Source: Oligoflexus sp.
Lineage (GTDB): Bacteria; Bdellovibrionota_B; Oligoflexia; Oligoflexales; Oligoflexaceae
Direction: 5' to 3'
NCBI RefSeq assembly: GCF_035712445.1
Contig: NZ_DASTAT010000130.1
Location: 1 to 44,335, forward strand
Length of the DNA stretch: 44,335 nucleotides
How positions within the stretch are numbered: position 1 is the stretch's first letter; each line of letters opens with the position of its first letter. Below the pieces are notes generated by a model. The model saw only the letters and a list, made by a program, of their open reading frames with translations. It did no database searches and was not told the origin of the DNA. A program made the position numbers and the translations under genes. Positions 24,461 to 31,868 of the stretch are shown here, one piece after another.

Positions 24461-24560
24461 AGGATGGACGATGCGAAGCGGCTGAATTATAGGATGGACG
24501 ATGCGAGACGGCTGAATTATAGGATGAACGACACCATGCGGCTGAATGAAAGGATGGACC
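24461..24560 (+). repeat. 30-bp tandem repeat, 3.3 copies
   Basis: Units at 24461-24490, 24491-24520 and 24521-24550 plus a partial at 24551-24560, each beginning AGGATGrAC and carrying CGGCTGAAT. Copies 1 and 2 differ at 2 to 3 bases; copy 3 is more diverged. The unit is exactly ten codons, and no stop occurs in the ATG frame through all copies. Confidence 0.9.
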
Positions 24561-24583
24561 GTGAAAGGAGGCGACTATGCTGA
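24464..24583 (+). CDS. small ORF of 10-residue repeats, overlapping the oxygenase start
   Basis: Thirty-nine codons: three ten-residue units beginning M(D/N)D and containing RLN(Y/E)R, then a shortened unit ending in Cys (MDRERRRLC). The stop codon overlaps the start of the oxygenase gene (24577) by seven bases, an arrangement seen in coupled genes. Against it, the first ATG has no good ribosome site. If translated, it could be a leader peptide controlling the oxygenase or a peptide substrate for it. If not, the array is a DNA element such as regulator-binding repeats. No known family. Confidence 0.4.
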   Translation: MDDAKRLNYRMDDARRLNYRMNDTMRLNERMDRERRRLC

Positions 24584-25110
24584 TGCGTGATTACATCAAG
24601 GATCGGATCGAGCCTATCGAGATCGACGATTTCTTTGACGCGGATTTTTGCAGGCAGTGCGTGGAAAGCGTGGAGCCCGGGATCTGGAAGCAGTCGAATT
24701 ACGGTTCCAGGAAGATACAGAATGCCCAGCTGGAGCAGGCCTGGCTCGAAGGAAAATTACGGCATCATGTGCCAAACAAGATTTTGGATTGGGAATATTA
24801 CGGGATTCATAAAGCCACTTGTCAGTTCTTCAAGTACACCGAGAACGATACATTCCCTGATCATCAGGACCAGGCGATCGTCTGGGCTCCCGACATCCAG
24901 AGTCTTCTGACTCTTGTCGTCTATCTGAATCGCTGCGAGGGTGGTGCCACCGGCTTCCCGGAGCGGCGGCAGAGCATTGCGCCCGCCACCGGGAAAGCGG
25001 TGATCTTTCCGCAGAATCTTTTGCATAATAGCGCGCGGATCGAAGGCGGGCTTAAGTACATCCTGAGGGCCCAGGTCCTCTACAAAAACTGCGGAGGACT
25101 CCCCTACTGA
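24577..25110 (+). CDS. 2-oxoglutarate/Fe(II)-dependent oxygenase, prolyl-4-hydroxylase-like
   Basis: A 177-residue cytoplasmic enzyme with AAAGGAGG upstream. The iron-binding facial triad is visible: His96 and Asp98 in FPDHQDQ, and distal His150 in LLHNSARI. Lys160 (or Arg164) in GLKYILRAQVLY is positioned to bind 2-oxoglutarate, and VVYLNRCEGGATGFPE is the usual P4H strand before the distal His. Such enzymes hydroxylate protein or peptide side chains, coupled to decarboxylation of 2-oxoglutarate. It is divergently transcribed from the Trp-repeat RiPP operon across a 250-base control region, so it is a candidate second tailoring enzyme (for example beta-hydroxylation of Asp/Asn). It stands convergent to the CheA-like kinase gene with stops four bases apart. 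Family firm, substrate inferred. Confidence 0.87.
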   Translation: MLMRDYIKDRIEPIEIDDFFDADFCRQCVESVEPGIWKQSNYGSRKIQNAQLEQAWLEGKLRHHVPNKILDWEYYGIHKATCQFFKYTENDTFPDHQDQAIVWAPDIQSLLTLVVYLNRCEGGATGFPERRQSIAPATGKAVIFPQNLLHNSARIEGGLKYILRAQVLYKNCGGLPY

Positions 25111-25113
25111 CGG

Positions 25114-27585
25114 TCACGAGGCTTCGCGCAGGCCAAAGGTCGCTGTTCCAAGGCCGATCGGCATATTGATGATAAAAGTCGTACCGCGGTGAGCCGTGCT
25201 TTCCACGCGAATGTGCCCGCCGAGCTGAACGATCGCCGCCCGCGCAGCCTCCATTCCGAATCCGCGCCCGGATATCTCCGTTTCCACTTCCTTGGTCGTC
25301 AGGCTCGGCAGGAAGATCAGCTGTATGGCTTCCCCGTGCGAAAGCGTGGCATCGGCCGCGATCAGCCCGCGCTCACGGGCTTTTTTCACAAGCTTCTCGA
25401 CATCAATGCCGGCCCCATCATCGCTGATGCGCACTTCAAGCTGCCGATGATTCTCGCGAGCCTCGACGCGGATCATACCAACGGCATCCTTGCCCTGGGT
25501 CTGACGCAGCTCAGGCTTTTCCAGTCCGTGATCGAGCATATTGCGGACGATGTGCATCAGGGCATCATTGAGGATATCCGCGGCCTGGCGCGGCAGCGAG
25601 CTGGCGCCGGTATCGGTGATCAGGCGGACTTTCTTGCCAAAGCGCTGCGACAGTTCCTCGATCATGGGCTGGAAATTCTTCGCGAGGGTTTCCAGCTGGA
25701 CCTCATCGAGCCTTTCCAAAAGGATGCGAAGATCAGCCAGGCCCCGCCGCATCATATCCTCGTTGGTCTCGTTTTCGATGGCGTGGATGCACTCGCGGAT
25801 GCGATCGACATTGCGGGTGGAGATCTGCAGCGTTTCATTGAGATCCCGCGTTTCGTCCGCGACATGAAGATTTTCGTGGCGTTTGACCGTCTCGACCAGC
25901 GCATCGAATTTCTTCAGCCAGATTTCACGCTCGGGTACGGTCAGCGCTTCCATGCGCGTGGCGCGGAACTGATCCCAGTCCTGAACCAGCTCTTTGGCAT
26001 CGAAGTAGCGAAGGCATTCGCCGACGAAGGCGCTGTGGAATTGCCAAAGGCTTTCCCGGCCCTGCTGCCCGGCTTCACGGCAGTGATAGAGCCCTTCCTG
26101 CAGCACCGTATGAAAGACCTGATGCAGGGCCGAGGTCGCTTTGAAGACCATGCCGAAGACCCGCTCGTAGTTTTTCAGCTCCAGGACCAGACGCTTGATA
26201 TGCGGCAGAAGCCCACCGACCACTTTAAGGGAATTCGTCGCGTCGTCGTTGCAGTGCCGCAGGTATTCCATGATCGCGTGTTCGATATCGTGAATCTCAC
26301 TGGCCAGCTCGGTCAGCCCTATCTGCCGTGCATTCCCCTTGATCGTATGGATGGAACGCAGGCAGGTATCGACCACGATGCGGCGGTCCTTTTCCGCCAA
26401 CATCATGGCGTCATAGGAAACCTCGATATGGTTGGCTGCATGCCGTAAAAAGCCATCGAAGGCATCGATGCCGATGCGCACGATATGCTCCAGCACCATG
26501 GTATTCTTCCGATTCTCTTCGCGGGCTTTTTCCAGTTCCTTCTGGGCCCGGGTCAGGGCGGTGACGTCCTCGATCACCCCCATGATGCCTTCGATCTCCT
26601 CGTCCTTGTTGAAAATCGGCCGATAGACGCAGCGCAGCGTTTTGCGCGTCGTTCCCTGGTTGTATTCAACTTCCGCGGGCAGGAGGTTTTCAATTTCGGA
26701 CCACTGCAGAGCATCACTGCCATGCGCGATCGCGAGACAGGTGTTGATTTTCGATCCCACTTCGCTGTGCCGGGGTATGTCTTTGAAAAGAGTTTCCCAG
26801 ACCGATACGTTCTCGATGCGGCGACCGAATATGGTTTCACTGAAGAGCGAAACCGGCGGTTTGATCCGCCCCTCGCTGTCGATGACAAAGACCGCCTGAC
26901 CCATGTTATTCAAAAGGTTCGACACCATGCTGAACTGGGTGCGCACATGATCGCGGGCGGCCGTCAGCTCCTTCAGACCCAAATTCACCAGCGCATCATA
27001 AATGTGGGACACCACGGCCAGGAAGAAAATCGCCGAGACATAGGTGTAGGCGACGAAGAATTTGAAAAGTCCGGAATCGGCTGAAAATTTAAAGCCGGTG
27101 GGCAGACGGACCCCGAGGCCATCGAGGAGGATGACGCCGATGCTGGCGCTGATGACCGTCGCGGCCATCGTATAACCGGCTTTTTTTCCGTTCAGAAGGA
27201 AGGCGGTGATGGTGACAAAGAAAAACCAGGCGTAGATCGGCGACGCCGCGGCGCCCGTACTGGCCACGATCCCCGTGAGCACGAGGGCCCCACCGAAGTT
27301 GGCGAAGAGGGCGGCGCGCTGGGGGTTTTTCTTCTCTCTCAGATACCAGAGCCCCCCCAGGGAACTCGGGAGGCCAAAAAGGGCTACGCTCAAGGCCGCA
27401 ATAGTGTTTCCGAGGCTGAAATAGACCACGACATAGCTGCTCCAGGCCACGGCATAGAACAGGACGAAGCCCAGAACGATCCGGGCTCTTAAGAGTTCAA
27501 AACCATCTACATAAATTCCACCATGGACATGGAAAAATCGTGACAGTAGACCCAGTTGCCGACTGAATCCTGCATTTTGCGTCAT
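25114..27585 (-). CDS. membrane-bound CheA-like histidine kinase (TM + PAS + Hpt + HATPase, no CheW domain)
   Basis: An 823-residue protein. Residues about 30-205 contain six transmembrane helices. A PAS-like domain follows (about 225-350; NNMGQAVFVIDSEGRIK ... GIMGVIEDVTALT). Then comes an Hpt domain with SIHTIKGNARQIG holding the phosphoacceptor His, a long helical linker (about 470-640), and a CheA-type ATPase domain (ILNDALMHIVRNMLDHGLEKP, ISDDGAGIDVEKLVKKA, SGRGFGMEAARAAI). It ends right after the ATPase domain (INMPIGLG), so the CheW-like coupling domain of chemotaxis CheA is missing. It therefore senses directly rather than through chemoreceptors. A possible promoter lies upstream at 27634. 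No receiver gene is adjacent. Confidence 0.9.
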   Translation of the reverse strand: MTQNAGFSRQLGLLSRFFHVHGGIYVDGFELLRARIVLGFVLFYAVAWSSYVVVYFSLGNTIAALSVALFGLPSSLGGLWYLREKKNPQRAALFANFGGALVLTGIVASTGAAASPIYAWFFFVTITAFLLNGKKAGYTMAATVISASIGVILLDGLGVRLPTGFKFSADSGLFKFFVAYTYVSAIFFLAVVSHIYDALVNLGLKELTAARDHVRTQFSMVSNLLNNMGQAVFVIDSEGRIKPPVSLFSETIFGRRIENVSVWETLFKDIPRHSEVGSKINTCLAIAHGSDALQWSEIENLLPAEVEYNQGTTRKTLRCVYRPIFNKDEEIEGIMGVIEDVTALTRAQKELEKAREENRKNTMVLEHIVRIGIDAFDGFLRHAANHIEVSYDAMMLAEKDRRIVVDTCLRSIHTIKGNARQIGLTELASEIHDIEHAIMEYLRHCNDDATNSLKVVGGLLPHIKRLVLELKNYERVFGMVFKATSALHQVFHTVLQEGLYHCREAGQQGRESLWQFHSAFVGECLRYFDAKELVQDWDQFRATRMEALTVPEREIWLKKFDALVETVKRHENLHVADETRDLNETLQISTRNVDRIRECIHAIENETNEDMMRRGLADLRILLERLDEVQLETLAKNFQPMIEELSQRFGKKVRLITDTGASSLPRQAADILNDALMHIVRNMLDHGLEKPELRQTQGKDAVGMIRVEARENHRQLEVRISDDGAGIDVEKLVKKARERGLIAADATLSHGEAIQLIFLPSLTTKEVETEISGRGFGMEAARAAIVQLGGHIRVESTAHRGTTFIINMPIGLGTATFGLREAS

Positions 27586-27633
27586 GAGAAGCCCCTTGCT
27601 TTTCCGAAAGTCCTAGTCTCTCCAATATACGCC

Positions 27634-27639
27634 ATTATA
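27634..27639 (-). promoter_or_regulatory. candidate -10 box for the CheA-like gene
   Basis: A perfect TATAAT on the minus strand 49 bases upstream of the ATG. I cannot see a good -35 box at the usual distance, so it may depend on an activator. Confidence 0.4.
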
Positions 27640-27785
27640 GTTTTGCACGTAAGAATGCCCGGCTAAAATTCCACAGGGAAGCCGCAGAATTCGCTCAATC
27701 CTTTGGGACTCTTCATTTGCCAGTGGGGAGGGTCTGTGCTATCGAAAATGCAGAGTTGCGATCCCTACTTTCATGCGAGGTACCT

Positions 27786-28397
27786 ATGCAGTTCGTCCGT
27801 TTCGGCCTTCTTGGTCTTTTGGCTTGGGCTCCTTTTTCGATGGCAGCTTATAAACTGGAACCCGGCAAAACCCTGCCTCCGCTGACCATCTCGGGTGAGC
27901 ACGGCGGCAATGTCAAGGACAACGGCGCGTGGAATAGCCAGTCCATGAACGGCACTCTGAACTTTGTCGTGTATGTGGATCCTGATGATAGTGAATTGAA
28001 TGATGAGCTGGTCAACCGTCTGCAGGCGGAAAAATTTCCGGAAGCCTACTTTCACTCCGTCGCCATCATCAACATGGCCGCAACCTGGAAACCCAACGCC
28101 ATCATCATGAGCGTTCTGCGCGGCAAGCAGGAAAAATTCCCCAGAACGACCTATGTCTTCGACAAGGATCGCTACGCCGCGCAAAACTGGAGTCTGACCC
28201 CTGAAGGCTACCACGTTCTGCTCGTGGATCGTGACGGCAGCGTCCTTTATGAAAAGGCCGGCAAGCTCGATAAGGGCGAGATCGAGAAGTTCGTCGACCT
28301 CGTCCGCAGCAAGGTGAAGGAAGCCGAGCAGGCTCCGATCGCCAAGGCCGACACCCAGGCCCCTGCCGATGCGCAAAAGACCAAAAAATCCCTCTAA
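27786..28397 (+). CDS. YtfJ-family periplasmic protein (thioredoxin-like fold)
   Basis: A 203-residue protein. The ATG at 27786 follows GAGGTACCT; the ORF is open further upstream but a signal peptide begins here (MQFVRFGLLGLLAWAPFSMA). The body follows E. coli YtfJ closely in layout: KLEPGKTLPPLTISGEHGG, WNSQSMNGTLNFVVYVDP, ...FPEAYFHSVAIINM, TTYVFDKDRYAAQNWSLTP and YHVLLVDRDGSVLYEKAGKL. YtfJ has a thioredoxin-like fold without a CXXC motif, and none is present here. Its role is unknown. The C-terminal tail (residues about 180-203) is low-complexity, rich in Ala, Gln and Lys. A hairpin terminator follows. Confidence 0.85.
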   Translation: MQFVRFGLLGLLAWAPFSMAAYKLEPGKTLPPLTISGEHGGNVKDNGAWNSQSMNGTLNFVVYVDPDDSELNDELVNRLQAEKFPEAYFHSVAIINMAATWKPNAIIMSVLRGKQEKFPRTTYVFDKDRYAAQNWSLTPEGYHVLLVDRDGSVLYEKAGKLDKGEIEKFVDLVRSKVKEAEQAPIAKADTQAPADAQKTKKSL

Positions 28398-28404
28398 GAT
28401 GCCG

Positions 28405-28440
28405 AAGGTCCACATGCGTTTGCAGCGTGGGCCTTTCCTT
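28405..28440 (+). terminator. hairpin terminator after the YtfJ-family gene
   Basis: AAGGTCCAC (28405-28413) pairs with GTGGGCCTT (28427-28435) with one G-T pair and a small inner stem, followed by TCCTTCCTTATT. The T-run is interrupted, so strength is moderate. Confidence 0.6.
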
Positions 28441-28444
28441 CCTT

Positions 28445-28708
28445 ATTCTTCTATCGAAACAAAGTTACGGAATAGACGGCTGCTTGAGCCAGGACAAGGC
28501 GTGCAGGAGCTGAAAAAGCAAAGAAACCTCTCAAGAGAGATTTCTTTGAATGAGAAGATGCTACATTCTAATGTGCATAAAGCCTAACGGCTTTTGTCTT
28601 CGCTCTTTTTACGGGTAGCACAGCTAAATTTCAAGTCACGCCCACACCGTGAGGGAGTTTATTTCTCACGGTGAACAAACGCCTTTGCTCAAGGCGTTTT
28701 GTCTTTTT
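28445..28708. other. hairpin-rich intergenic region (possible small RNA), no ORF
   Basis: About 260 bases without a plausible gene hold four well-formed hairpins: 28520-28547 (7 + 5 bp, one mismatch), 28579-28594 followed by T-rich sequence, 28645-28673 (perfect 9 bp) and 28678-28708 (8 bp plus T-run). Several are followed by Ts on one strand or the other, as in stacked bidirectional terminators between convergent genes. The alternative is a plus-strand small RNA ending at 28708. I see no signature of 6S, SRP, tmRNA or RNase P RNA and no clear promoter. Confidence 0.35.
28678..28708 (+). terminator. strong intrinsic terminator
   Basis: AACGCCTT-TGCTC-AAGGCGTT (perfect 8-bp stem, 28678-28698) followed by TTGTCTTTTT. 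Strongest on the plus strand, it would also stop plus-strand RNA entering the glutamate dehydrogenase gene. Confidence 0.8.
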
Positions 28709-28727
28709 GGGTGTGATTACGAAGTCG

Positions 28728-31700
28728 TTAGGTGTTTTGCATCAGTTTCTGCTGAATTTCCAGATCCGTGAGGTTGCGCGCAGCGCTGCGTGCAAGGATC
28801 GCATTGATCTGCTCACGTTCGTGAATACCAGACGCCATAACAGATTCCATGAGCTGAGTAGCCAGCTTGTCCTTCTGCATATAGACGATCAAGGCATCAA
28901 AGAGCTTGGACTTCGGCAGGGTCCGCATCCAGCCGAGGCCTTCCTTGTACACGACATAGCTGGCCACCGAAGACGAGATGATGGCGATCTTGTGCGCGTC
29001 GGGCAGCCTTTCCAGAATGCGATCGTGATACTTCTCGACCAGCACCGGCGGGCAGTGACGGATGACGATATCCTGGAAGAAGGGATCCTTCAGGACATCC
29101 TCTGTACGCTCAGAAAGATTTTCGAGCAGAATGTCGGTCAGGTGATTGATCTCTTTCGAAATCAGAAGCGACAGGTCGACCAGATTACGATTGTCCTCCT
29201 GAGACAGTTCGCGGAAGAGGAGTTTCGCTTCCTGATCGGCTTTCTTGCGCAGGATCTGGATGACTTCCGACACATAGACCGGCTTGATATCAAGGAATTC
29301 CTGGGCGCTCAGGGTCAAGGATGCGATGATCTCGTAAGACGAGCAGATCACGCCCGTCTTGTTCGCTGACGAGTCCTTCACGATGATGATGCCCTTCTCC
29401 TGAAGACCGCGGCGGGCCTCCTTTGTGAAGAAGATATTGGCACCTTCCACGATCGCGCGTACGCTCGGCTGTCCGTTCTTGCCGAAGAAGTCCACCCAGT
29501 TCTTATCGTTCACCGAGTAAGGGCGGCCACCGGCTGGGATGAAGATATCCGCGTAGACCTTCCGATAGACTTCATTTCGGATACGGATGTTCTCATTATT
29601 GTTGGCGATCACCACAAAAGCATTGGGGTCGCGACTCAATTTGTCCTTGTTGAATTCCATAATGGACTTGCCTTCCCGGAAGAGCCGCATCAGCTCGCTC
29701 CAGTCAAGGCCCTGGGGATCATGCGCAGCGCCGTAGCCATCGGACACGGCTACCACGCGGGCGTTTTCCCCGTATTCACGGTGCAGGATCTTGAGTTCGT
29801 TCCCCGCCACGTCCCCATCAGGACCGCCGGTGATCTTCACGGTGAATTTTTCGGTTTTCGGATCGATCCCGAGGTACGAAAGAACGTTATCGACATAAAC
29901 GTTCAGACCTTCCGAGGTCACGCCGAATTCCTTGTGGTTGATCCCTTCACCGGGCTTGGACGACATGAAGGCCGCCGCATAGCGGTAACCCCGGCGCCGC
30001 GCCTGCTCGGGAATCCAGACGATGAGTTCGTTGGTGATGTTTTCATCCGGCCCGAGATAGATGATATCGGGCTTGTTGTAGAAACTGACCACCTTATGCT
30101 TGGCCGTCTCGTGCGATTCATCCTCTTCCACCAGAAGGTCAAGGAGGGCGTTGATCGAACCCTTCACAGCCTGATCGCGGTGTCCGCCCGGCTTCAGAAC
30201 CAGGACGGCCTTCGATCCGCCTTCGGGAATATCCTTGTTCTTCAGCTGCTGGGCGTTGGAAAGGCCATAGACCTCATCAAAGAGTCCGGCCAGGGCCATA
30301 TCGTAATCCGCATCCGAACGCGGCATGACCACGCGCACGCCGCCGCGGGCGATATCCTTCCAGCGAACCTGGAAGAAGCGGAATTCCTTGCCGATCACAT
30401 AGAAAATGCTGAAGGGCATCTGATCGTAATACTTCTTGTCCAAGACTTCCGGATTGATGCGGAACGCAAGACCCGTTTTGGTCGAAAGGAAGTAGTTGGT
30501 CTTCTGGCAGTTCGTGATGAAGTTGATGCATTCGCGGAAGATGCTGCGATCGACTTCCTCGATGATGTCGTCTATCTTGTCGTTGGCTTCCTCTTCCAAA
30601 GCCGCATAGGCTTTTTCCCAGTCGAGGCGCGCCGCCGGATCGAACTTGGTGCGGAACATCTTCACCAGCGTCGTGAGCAATTCACGGTGCTGGAAGAAGG
30701 TGTTGTTGATCTTATAAAGACTGAAGGCGTAAGGGTTCTGCTTGCTCAGGAAGATATGGCACCAGTTGGCCCAGGAGCGAATCAGGTTGGTGGCGTTGAT
30801 CGAGAATTCAAAAGGACTCTCGCTGAACTTGCTGAAGTCATCGTAATCCACCCAGCCCAGGGTCCGAAGAGCCTTGGTCAGCTGGATCATGGGCACCATT
30901 TCCGAGGTGACCTTCTCACCCGAGCCATGCGAAAGAATCAGGTGCATGACCGTGATGGACTCCGGGTAGCCTTCCTCAAATTTGGCAAGGAACGCGCGAC
31001 CGACGTTGAAGTCATAGCGGTGAATCAGATTCAGCACCGGCTCCAGCATGTTCGCGGGCGAGATGTTTTTGAAACCCAGGGTCAGACGCGCGCTGGTCGA
31101 GTTATCGATCGTATCGAGGATGGTGTGCGCACCCTGATGCTCGATCATGTGCTTGACCATGCGATAGGTCAAGGACAGACGGGCCGTGGTCGCATAGGTC
31201 ACCAGATCGTTATCGAGCCCTTCGAGGTAACGATTCACGTCCTTTTCCGCGCCGTATTCTTCCTGCATCATCTGCCGGGAATATTCGATCTTGTCGGCAA
31301 TATGCTTATTGCCGCGATCCAGCGCCTTGTGCTTCGAGCAGATAAAGGTCGAAAGGAAGAGAAGCTTATCGCGCGAGAAATAAACCGCACCCATCTTCAG
31401 GTCGTTGCCTTTGATGCGGGTCGCCATGTCGATCAGAATTTTCCGATCGCCGCCTGGCCCGATATAGGTCACCTTGGAACGATCACGGTCCCAGAGTTCC
31501 ACCGTCTGCTTCGTTTCAAAGACGTGGCCCGTGATGATCGCCGAAAGGTGACGAACCTTTTCCTGCCGCGGCGTGGTCTGATAATAAATCGGTGGCATGG
31601 CATTGAAAAACCATGGGGTCAGGATCGAAATGCTGTGATCCAGACCAATGCGCACGGTTTCCGCGATGTCCTCGATATAATGTTCCAGCTGCTCGCCGGA

Positions 31701-31802
31701 CATCTCCCTCGCATACGAAGGGGATTCCACGCTGTCCTGGAAATCGAGACTCAACTCACCGTCGTGTCGCTTCTTCACTTTTTCTGTAGTGGATGTCTTC
31801 AT
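28728..31802 (-). CDS. large NAD-specific glutamate dehydrogenase
   Basis: A 1024-residue enzyme of the large (about 115 kDa class) NAD-dependent glutamate dehydrogenases, which convert glutamate to 2-oxoglutarate and ammonia, usually in the catabolic direction. The catalytic core is in the middle: VRWKDIARGGVRVVMPRS, SNAQQLKNKDIPEGGSKAV with the catalytic lysine in KNxDIPEGGSK, and the dinucleotide-binding part ITGGPDGDVAGNELKI ... IFIPAGGRP ... IVEGANIFFTKEAR. The long N-terminal region (about 1-400) is a regulatory/structural extension. It lies 66 bases downstream of the glutamate-cysteine ligase gene on the same strand, so the two glutamate-using enzymes may be co-transcribed. The 698-codon ORF on the opposite strand is a shadow. 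Downstream is the hairpin-rich region. Confidence 0.93.
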   Translation of the reverse strand: MKTSTTEKVKKRHDGELSLDFQDSVESPSYAREMSGEQLEHYIEDIAETVRIGLDHSISILTPWFFNAMPPIYYQTTPRQEKVRHLSAIITGHVFETKQTVELWDRDRSKVTYIGPGGDRKILIDMATRIKGNDLKMGAVYFSRDKLLFLSTFICSKHKALDRGNKHIADKIEYSRQMMQEEYGAEKDVNRYLEGLDNDLVTYATTARLSLTYRMVKHMIEHQGAHTILDTIDNSTSARLTLGFKNISPANMLEPVLNLIHRYDFNVGRAFLAKFEEGYPESITVMHLILSHGSGEKVTSEMVPMIQLTKALRTLGWVDYDDFSKFSESPFEFSINATNLIRSWANWCHIFLSKQNPYAFSLYKINNTFFQHRELLTTLVKMFRTKFDPAARLDWEKAYAALEEEANDKIDDIIEEVDRSIFRECINFITNCQKTNYFLSTKTGLAFRINPEVLDKKYYDQMPFSIFYVIGKEFRFFQVRWKDIARGGVRVVMPRSDADYDMALAGLFDEVYGLSNAQQLKNKDIPEGGSKAVLVLKPGGHRDQAVKGSINALLDLLVEEDESHETAKHKVVSFYNKPDIIYLGPDENITNELIVWIPEQARRRGYRYAAAFMSSKPGEGINHKEFGVTSEGLNVYVDNVLSYLGIDPKTEKFTVKITGGPDGDVAGNELKILHREYGENARVVAVSDGYGAAHDPQGLDWSELMRLFREGKSIMEFNKDKLSRDPNAFVVIANNNENIRIRNEVYRKVYADIFIPAGGRPYSVNDKNWVDFFGKNGQPSVRAIVEGANIFFTKEARRGLQEKGIIIVKDSSANKTGVICSSYEIIASLTLSAQEFLDIKPVYVSEVIQILRKKADQEAKLLFRELSQEDNRNLVDLSLLISKEINHLTDILLENLSERTEDVLKDPFFQDIVIRHCPPVLVEKYHDRILERLPDAHKIAIISSSVASYVVYKEGLGWMRTLPKSKLFDALIVYMQKDKLATQLMESVMASGIHEREQINAILARSAARNLTDLEIQQKLMQNT

Positions 31803-31868
31803 GTTAACGGGTCCTAATATTCGCCATTATTTTCAGGCGGCGCCCCCTTATTCGAACGCCGTCATCCT

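Noticed and set aside
24461..24560. The 30-bp repeats as a CRISPR array
   Set aside because: Units are directly adjacent with no unique spacers, and no cas genes are present.
28445..28708. The hairpin region as 6S RNA, tmRNA, SRP RNA or RNase P RNA
   Set aside because: None of their conserved core sequences is visible, and the length and layout do not fit.
29721..31817. A 698-codon plus-strand ORF
   Set aside because: It lies entirely antisense to the well-supported glutamate dehydrogenase gene and its translation resembles no protein; a shadow of GC-rich codons.
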